Assembly (NCBI GenBank): GCA_024509875.1
Contig: JAMPIV010006394.1
Span: 1 to 64,000 of the forward strand
Length of the DNA: 64,000 nucleotides
Direction of reading: 5' to 3'
Source: Oreohelix idahoensis
Lineage: Eukaryota > Mollusca > Gastropoda > Stylommatophora > Oreohelicidae
This document shows positions 57,842 to 64,000 of this stretch, in pieces (within the stretch, counting starts at the first letter, position 1; each line of letters opens with the position of its first letter). The notes beneath the pieces are model-generated. The model had not been told where the DNA came from. It was given only the letters and a program-made list of their open reading frames with translations, and did no database searches. Both the position numbers and the translations under genes were made by a program.

Positions 57842-57866
57842 CTGACGAAGGCCTTGTGGCCGTAAC
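57842..57866 (+). ncRNA. Possible hammerhead-ribozyme core relic
   Basis: CTGACGA is followed by a stem AGGCC-TTGT-GGCC and then GTAAC. Hammerhead ribozymes have CUGANGA, stem II, then GAAA. Here GAAA is GTAA, so catalysis would be lost. The phrase resembles the CTGA(T/C)GAAGGC...GAAACG motif of Penelope-like element repeats, which are known to carry hammerheads. No Penelope protein is in the window. Confidence 0.3.
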
Positions 57867-57949
57867 GTTGGCTATTTTCTCATTCTTTTGTCCTGGTAAG
57901 ACGAATCACCTTTTTTCAATTTTTTTTTTCACACCCATCCATTAGATGA

Positions 57950-58090
57950 ATCAACAACGCTAAGATTGCGGGAATTTGGCTTCAAACGTAAGACTAACTG
58001 AGATGGACGAATGAGTGGATGCATCCAGCACGCAACAGGAACAGTTAGAATTCATACCTTTCGACATTTGCTGAAGGAGGCTGAACATTT
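57950..58090 (+). repeat. Dispersed sequence related to 29240-29365
   Basis: GATGAATCAACAA, GGAATTTGGC(T/A)TCAAACG, GGA(C/T)GAATGAG(T/A)GGATGCAT and TTCATACC/TTTCGACAT match the LINE-tail region near 29 kb in order. Non-coding here. Confidence 0.55.
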
Positions 58091-58920
58091 ATTGATTTGC
58101 CTGGGGTGCAATGATGTCAATTTTGAACAACAATTCAGTTGATCGTATATCTCCTATTAAAATCATTCTAATGGCTTTTATGGTTGAAATATTCAAGTTA
58201 GCGGCAGGCTTACAACGCTTAACCAGGACGTATAAAAGGTATTCCTGTAACGGCAGCAGTGAAAGAATAGATGGGAATACAAACTGTAGTTATCATATAT
58301 ATTATGCGATGGTGAATATCTACGAATAAGCAAAATCACTGGACAGCCAATCAGAAGCGGTCAAGAAATAGGACAGTCAAACTCAAGATGGGGTAACAGG
58401 CAATTTGATGATGTAGAAGATAACTACCAGTCCAAATTAGAGACGAATAAGTAGTATCCTCTGCAAACAACATTTTGGAGGGTAATTGGGAAGAAATAAA
58501 GAAAACCCCTGAAAACTTTTATTTCTGTTTTGACATTTTCAGCAAAAAAAAATTTGTTGCCTCAAACCATCATTAGCCTTGTTGTGACGGAATTCTAAAT
58601 ACAATATCTAAACTATAATATAACAAGATAGTGCGTAAAGTCAAAATAAGATAGAAAATAAAAATTGAGTCCAGTGTCTTGTTCGCCCACGCCAGTTAAT
58701 ATGCGGGTTTTGCTAAGCCTTATAGCCGAATGGAGGGTACTGTATTTTTCAAATTTGACCTTGGATAAAACCTAACACTTTTTCCCAAGGTTCGAACAAT
58801 AATTGCCTCGGTGATAGAATATATAGTAAAAGGGGGAGAGAGAGGGTGATAAATGGCCTCAAATGCTAATCGCGACTAACATCGTTTCTAAAAATAAAAC
58901 CAACGCGCAAAAGCCTTGCC
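58091..58920. other. No gene seen; expected place of a 5' LTR
   Basis: A 5' LTR of the downstream gypsy element should lie here or further left, but I cannot define its ends or a primer-binding site from this copy alone. Confidence 0.4.
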
Positions 58921-59061
58921 TAGGGCGATTCCCAAAATACGAGGAAAAAGTTAGAACACGTAGACAACTCGTGTCACAAAAACAACCTTAGCTCTTATTT
59001 CAAAGGACGTAATTATCACGTAAATAGAGAGGAACGACAAGAAATCATACTGCAGCAAGAA

Positions 59062-61125
59062 ATGGAATTGCAACGGCTTAAATTGGAAACAGCAAAACTT
59101 AATTCTCAGAGTGCTGCAACAAGCCAAAATGATAATACTCAATCTGGATCTTCATCCACCCGACTTAAGGGCAATTATTACTTTAAACTACCACCATTCA
59201 AGTTACACGTGGATGACCTTTCATCGTGGCTGGTGCGCTTTGAGGATATATGTAAGGTCAATAACCTTGACAAAACTGCATGGGCACTTAAACTTAAAGA
59301 ATTTCTGGATGGCGAACCTGCAAGTGCAGCACAAAATATAGATCCAACATTATCAACAGACTATGAGGCCATTAAGACGTTGTTACTACGTCGTTTCCAC
59401 TTGAACGAAGAGGCATGTAGATTACGTTTTAAAAGTTTGTTGCCAGATAACAATAAAGATTTCACAGGTTTTATTGCTAACATACGCAATACTTTTAACA
59501 GATGGGTTGAACTGGCAGGTGTCAACAAATCTTACGACAAGTTAGTCGATTTGTTATTGAGGGATAAAGTATTATCTTCTGTCAGCCCACCATTCTTTGC
59601 TTATCTGCAAGAAAGAAAACCAGAATCTATTGATGAGTTAGAAAAAATTTCTTTAAATTACTGCACAGCTCATCCGAATGCTAATATTTCTGGCTCGTTG
59701 ATAAGAGAACCACTTCCTGTAGCCTCCAATATGGCATATCATAATCATAACAAACCTAGAACACACAGTGTGGACAGAGGTAGGTTCAAAGGAAACTATG
59801 ACATTAATTTTCATAAGGGACAGAATAACTTTAACAATAACTTTACTAGAGGAAGACAACAAACCAGAAATTATTCACCTCAGTCAAGATACAACAGTAA
59901 TCCACGTAACTCAAGTTATAATCGGTCATATAATTATAATAATGGTAACAAGTGGAACAATAGCGATAATTATAACTCGAGACATCGAGATAACAGTTAC
60001 AATAGAGGACAACGGGATAATTCATCTAATTATTCTCGTCATCGTTCTCATTCTCGTAGATCGACAAATTATAACCATAATACAGGGGCAGCCGTTACTA
60101 CTGCTACAACCCCTGGGGTTCAGAGTTCACCTACTGATAACAAAATACAGTCTTCGTCTACTTGTTTTGCAATGAATTATAACGTGGCAAATAGTTGCCC
60201 AACATGTAATCTTATATTTCAGAAAGCAAAAGAGACAGTTCTGAACTGCGGACACATTCTACCAGAAGTCAGTCTAGCAGTCAATGACGGAACAGGCTCG
60301 CTGATCTTCAACAGAGGAAAAGTTAATGGATCCATCGTCTCAGTCTTAAGAGATTCGGGATCGACCACGATCGGAATCCGTCAGACACTTGTTCATCCGA
60401 ATTGTGCAACTGGAGAACATGTCAGGTGTATGACCTTTGGTGGAACCATAGAATGTTATCCAACAGCTATTATCTATATTGATACACCTTTTTTCACAGG
60501 CAATGTTAAAGCATGCATGTTAAGAAACCCAATTGCCGACCTTATGGTGGGATGCATACACGGAAGTAAAGATTGCACACCAGAAGAGATTATTGAATGG
60601 GAAAAAAATAATAATCTATGCATCGGAAATGCAGCAATAACCAGAGCACATACGAAACAATTAGAGACTATGGACACTGAAAACAAGGAAACAGATGATC
60701 ATGAAAGTATCGAGATTCATTCTGCTATTGACCGAGTATCCTTTGCTGCAAAACAGAGGGAAGACAGGTCACTAACAAAATTTTTTACACTGGTCAACAA
60801 AGTTGACAATCTTTCTATGAACAAAAAAAATAGTCATTGGTTTAGTATTAAAAATGACATTTTATTAAGATGTTTTATGGATAAAACTCAGATAAGACAA
60901 CAAGTCATGGTACCTTTTGCTTTTAGGCGGTACATACTTCAACACGCACATGATTCTAAGTGTGCAGGTCACATGGGTTATACTCGTACACGTTCGCGAG
61001 TATTATCTTCTTTTTTTTTGGCCGGGAGTATCACGAGATATTTCACAGTACGTACGCTCCTGTACGATATGCCAAGAAGTGAAAGCACGGGGAGCCTTTC
61101 ACACGGCGCCTATTCAGGCTTGTGA
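59062..61125 (+). pseudogene. Gag, protease and integrase N-terminus (Gmr1-type)
   Basis: 687 open codons from the ATG at 59062; the frame is open upstream to a stop near 58921 without another ATG, so this start is likely but not certain. Residues 1-30 look coiled-coil (MELQRLKLETAKL); 40-215 resemble a retrotransposon Gag capsid (PPFKLHVDDLSSWLVRFEDI, LRFKSLLPDNNKDFTGFIAN); 225-345 form an Asn/Tyr/Arg/Ser-rich RNA-binding-like tail. C-x2-C...C-x-H residues around 375-400 may bind zinc. The aspartic protease has DSG at residues 431-433 (VLRDSGSTTIG). The last part is the integrase zinc domain (HAHDSKCAGHMGYTRTRSRV). The true frame leaves at the T9 run 61011-61019; the final residues are out of phase. 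Confidence 0.85.
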
Positions 61126-61300
61126 CATATCTGTGAGACCTTTCGACAAAATGGCCATTGATATCATTGGCCCACTTTTACCATCAGCCAGAGGACATAG
61201 ATTTATTCTCACTTGCATCGATTTATGCACACGATGGCCAGAAGCCATCCCATTGAAAACAACCACCACCACAGATGTAGCTGATGCACTACACCTGATT
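61020..61300 (+). pseudogene. Integrase, zinc domain end and first catalytic Asp
   Basis: In this second frame the zinc domain finishes with YVRSCTICQEVKARG. The catalytic core begins with the first Asp in DKMAIDIIGPL and continues through FILTCIDLCTRWPEAIPLK. It leaves the frame at the T7 run 61299-61305. Confidence 0.88.
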
Positions 61301-62705
61301 TTTTTCTAGAGTAGGTTTTCCTAGAAAACTTTTGTCAGATCATGGTTCTCAATTTATATCTGAGACTATGACGGAGGTAATGAAGACTTGGCAAATAGAT
61401 AGAAATCTCAGCAGCATTTATCACCCAATGAGTAATGGTGCTGTAGAAAGACTTAACCGCACACTCAAACAAATGTTACATAAAGTTACAGTTAACCATC
61501 CACAGGACTGGGACAGAGTTCTACCAGCGGTGTTATTCGCTTATCGAGAGGTGCCACATGAACAAACTGGCTTCTCTCCATTTCAACTAGTCTTTGGCGC
61601 TCCACCAAGAGGTCCTATGGGACTGATAAAAGATTTATTAATAGATTCTGAGATGACTCAGGACACTCAGTCATCCTATGAGTATGTAATTAATCTCCGG
61701 AATAACATTATTGATGCCTGTAAAATGGCAACAGCTTCATCTGAGGCTGCGAAAGAGAAAGCTAGAACTTTCCAAAACAGTAATAGACGATTACGTCAAT
61801 TATTTCCAGGAGATCAAGCTTATGTGTTATTGCCACATAACAATAATAAACTACTAATCTCGTGGAACGGTCCTTACCAGGTTATCAATAAGATTTCTGA
61901 TGTTGATTATGTCCTGGACATTAAGGGACATCACAAAATATTTCACATAAATATGCTCAAGCAATTTCATACTCGACCTGAACATCTACAAGCTATTTTT
62001 CACGAATTAGATGACACTTTCAGACCTACATGTCACTATTCTAATTTATCTGTTATCCAGGAAGAAGAATCTTCTTTTCCTGAGGTACAGTTAGCTTTAC
62101 CTGTACCTGTAGTACAATCTAGCGAATCTTGGCGGGACGTAACCATCTCTTCGTCGGTTACACCGCAACAGCATCAAAAGATTGCTGATCTTTTACAATC
62201 TTACCCAGATGTGTTGACCGATGTTCCAGGTCGCACATCAGTCATTAGTCATGACATCACTCTTAATGATGATACTCCAATTCGGGTACATCCTTATTCT
62301 GTTCCTCTACACTTTCTTACTAAAACTACTAAGGAACTTGAACAGATGTTATCTTTAGGAATTATCGAAACTAGTAATTCCCCATTTTCTTCTCCATTAG
62401 TTATTGTCCGAAAGAAGGACAATAACATTAGACTATGCGTCGACTATAGAAAATTAAATGCACAAACGATAGTTGATAGCGAACCACATCCACTTCTCGA
62501 TGACTTACTGCCACGTCTATCGACAGCAACTATATTCACTAAGATAGACTTAACTAAAGGTTATTGGCAGATACCACTAACCGAAAAAGCTAAATACTAC
62601 ACAGCGTTTTCAACTCCGCTAGGTCTATACCAGTGGAATGTGATGCCTTTTGGGCTTGTTAACGCTCCAGCTACCTTTGTTCGCATGATGCGACACATTT
62701 TTCAG
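61299..62705 (+). pseudogene. Integrase (second half) and RT N-terminal half
   Basis: The third frame opens with FSRVGFPRKLLSDHGSQF, holding the second catalytic Asp; the Glu in NGAVERLNRTLK is exactly 35 residues further (D35E). The integrase C-terminal region has FPGDQAYVLLP and WNGPYQVINKISDVDYVLDI. A linker DVLTDVPGRTSVISHDITL and VHPYSVPL leads directly into reverse transcriptase: SPFSSPLVIVRKKDNNIRLC, VDYRKLNAQTI, catalytic Asp in FTKIDLTKGYWQIPL and MPFGLVNAPATFVRMM. The frame is lost just before the YIDD box. Confidence 0.92.
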
Positions 62706-63544
62706 GTAGACCAGACATTATTACATATATAGACGACATATGCTTATTTAGTTCATCTTTTGAGGAACATTTTTTGGGTCTTGGATACGTTTTTGATACC
62801 TTAAGAAGGTACAAGTTAACTGCTAAACCTACAAAATTACAGGTAGCATTTCATGAGATCACTTTTTTGGGTCACATTATTGGAGCAGGATATATCCGAA
62901 CACTACCCAGTACAGTTTCAAAAATTTTAAACATTTCCGTTCCTCAAACGAAGAAACAAGTGAGAAGCTTGTTAGGTCTAGTCCAATATTACAGTAGATT
63001 CGTACCTAACTTGTCATCTATCACGGCTGTCTTGTCCTCATTACTAAAGAAAGACATGCCAGTGAAGGTGACATGGACTGACGAATGTGACAGAATTTTT
63101 CGGCAAATAATTTATATATTTTCAAATCCACCTATTTTGAGACTAACTGATGCTTCTAAAAAGTTCATTCTTCGTACAGATGCGAGTAACTACGGAATTG
63201 GCGCATGTTTGCTCCAATACCATGACGATATCCTCCACCCAAACCTCTACATCTCACGGAAACTCAAACCACCTGAAGTCAAGTATTCAACTGTCGACCG
63301 CGAACTTTTAGCAGTCGTTTGGGCGATAACGAAGTTGGAAAAATTCTTACTAGGTGCCCCTTTCGTGGTACAAACAGACCAGAGGGCCGTAGCATCACTA
63401 CAACGAGCAAATCACAAAAGTCCAAAGCTGACCAGATTCGCTATACTCCTTCAACCTTTCGAGTTCTCAATCGAGTACATCACAGGATCCGACAACGTCT
63501 TGGCGGATACTTTATCTCGAAATCCTAATGATGTCGATTCCTAA
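62706..63544 (+). pseudogene. RT C-terminal half and RNase H
   Basis: The fourth frame reads RPDIITYIDDICLF across 62716-62757, so the YIDD active site is intact although shifted. It continues with FLGHIIGAGYI and LLGLVQYYSRFVPNLSSI (RT thumb and connection). RNase H has all four acidic positions: Asp in LRTDASNYGIGA, Glu in STVDRELLAVVWA, Asp in VVQTDQRAVASL and Asp in SDNVLADTLSR. The stop lies at 63542-63544. Confidence 0.92.
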
Positions 63545-64000
63545 TCCACGTTGTTTGTCTCAAATACAATACTATTCACAGAGAAACTTAATCAAAGGAC
63601 ATAGCACCATCGTTGCTTTTTGACACATGAATGAACCATTGACTCAGCTGCTTCCTAAAGACAGATTATACGCAAAGTGACTGCAATCAATTGACACTAT
63701 ATTCGTCTTTACGCCGGGACTCTCCTGGTTTACATTCGTCACAATACTGTTTCAAAACACTTCGGAGATAATAAATGACATTCCATTCGAACTAATTCGT
63801 TATATAACTTGATTCAGAATGCTTGAACATTTTGTCTAATGGAAATTCAAAGATCAAGACTACGAATGGATCTTCATATCCAATGTTAATTACTTTTAAT
63901 TTAGTCTTTAAAACTAGTCCACATTAAAATGACAAGTGAGTTGAATTTAAAAAAAAAAAAAAAAAAAAAATGAAACTTAAAAAAAATGAAAGAAAGAAAA
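63545..64000. other. 3' non-coding part of the gypsy element
   Basis: No gene follows RNase H, so there is no env-like ORF before the window ends. A-rich tracts at about 63949-63970 and 63978-64000 are purine-rich and could include the polypurine tract, but without the 3' LTR this is open. Confidence 0.5.

Larger units (their letters stand above)
58924..64000 (+). mobile_element. Gmr1-type Ty3/gypsy element (IN before RT)
   Basis: The coding region 59062-63544 runs Gag, protease, integrase, reverse transcriptase, RNase H. Most Ty3/gypsy elements have integrase last; integrase before reverse transcriptase in a gypsy-type pol is the hallmark of Gmr1-like elements. Frame changes lie near 61011-61019 (T9), 61299-61305 (T7) and about 62700-62706. 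The 3' LTR is beyond the window; the 5' LTR was not found. Confidence 0.88.

Noticed and set aside
58680..58712. Resemblance of GCCCACGCCAGTTAATATGCGGG to the array LTR start
   Set aside because: Similarity covers only about 25 bases with mismatches and does not continue.

Overview
The window is a repeat-saturated piece of an animal nuclear genome. I find no convincing host gene, rRNA gene or functional tRNA gene. The mix of Tc1, mariner, pogo, Ty3/gypsy and RTE-like elements, tRNA-derived SINEs and long (TA)n runs fits a protostome invertebrate. A mollusc or an arthropod are both possible, and the sequence alone does not decide.

Left part (1-33 kb): a SINE with clean target-site duplications (TSDs) lies at 2.35 kb and a seven-copy 74-bp tandem repeat at 4.9 kb. 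A structurally intact Tc1-like transposon sits inside a (TA)n microsatellite at 6-7.3 kb, followed by a decayed pogo/Tigger element at 8.3-10.6 kb. Between 10.6 and 14 kb are SINE and LINE stubs and a hAT-like MITE. A 5'-truncated RTE-like LINE with an open reverse-transcriptase frame spans 15.9-17.3 kb, and a pogo-derived MITE lies at 21.2 kb. At 22.1-24.3 kb is a 2.2-kb DNA transposon with CACTG ends, about 130-bp inverted repeats and a TTA TSD, carrying a broken zinc-finger transposase-like gene. A 420-bp GAT-type repeat, several LINE tails and three diverged copies of an unnamed dispersed repeat follow. A roughly 1.3-kb element is present twice in inverted collinear copies (14.2-15.5 kb and 31.4-32.8 kb).

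Centre (34.0-55.2 kb): this is the most striking structure. Three internal regions of about 5.5 kb (minus strand) alternate with four LTRs of about 990 bp: LTR-A-LTR-B-LTR-C-LTR. Each internal region starts with a primer-binding site and a gag-position ORF of about 480-490 codons. That ORF has a poly-Q start, a run of TQT motifs that look like dynein-light-chain (LC8) docking sites, and two segments resembling the DEK C-terminal domain. Pol is reduced to an integrase tail. The whole 21-kb array is bounded by one candidate 4-bp TSD, so it looks like one insertion that grew by LTR-LTR recombination. A truncated copy of the RTE-like LINE is inserted in unit C only.

Right part (55.4-64 kb): a decayed mariner at 55.5-56.8 kb, a possible hammerhead-ribozyme relic and Helitron-like hairpin at 57.8 kb, and a Ty3/gypsy element at 59-63.5 kb whose domains run Gag-PR-IN-RT-RNase H. 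That order, with integrase before reverse transcriptase, is the Gmr1 type. It has three frameshifts, two of them at T-runs. The window ends before its 3' LTR.

The elements interact as nested transposons rather than as a pathway: TA-targeting transposons sit in or beside (TA)n tracts, LINE tails sit in other repeats, and the LTR array depends on enzymes it no longer encodes.
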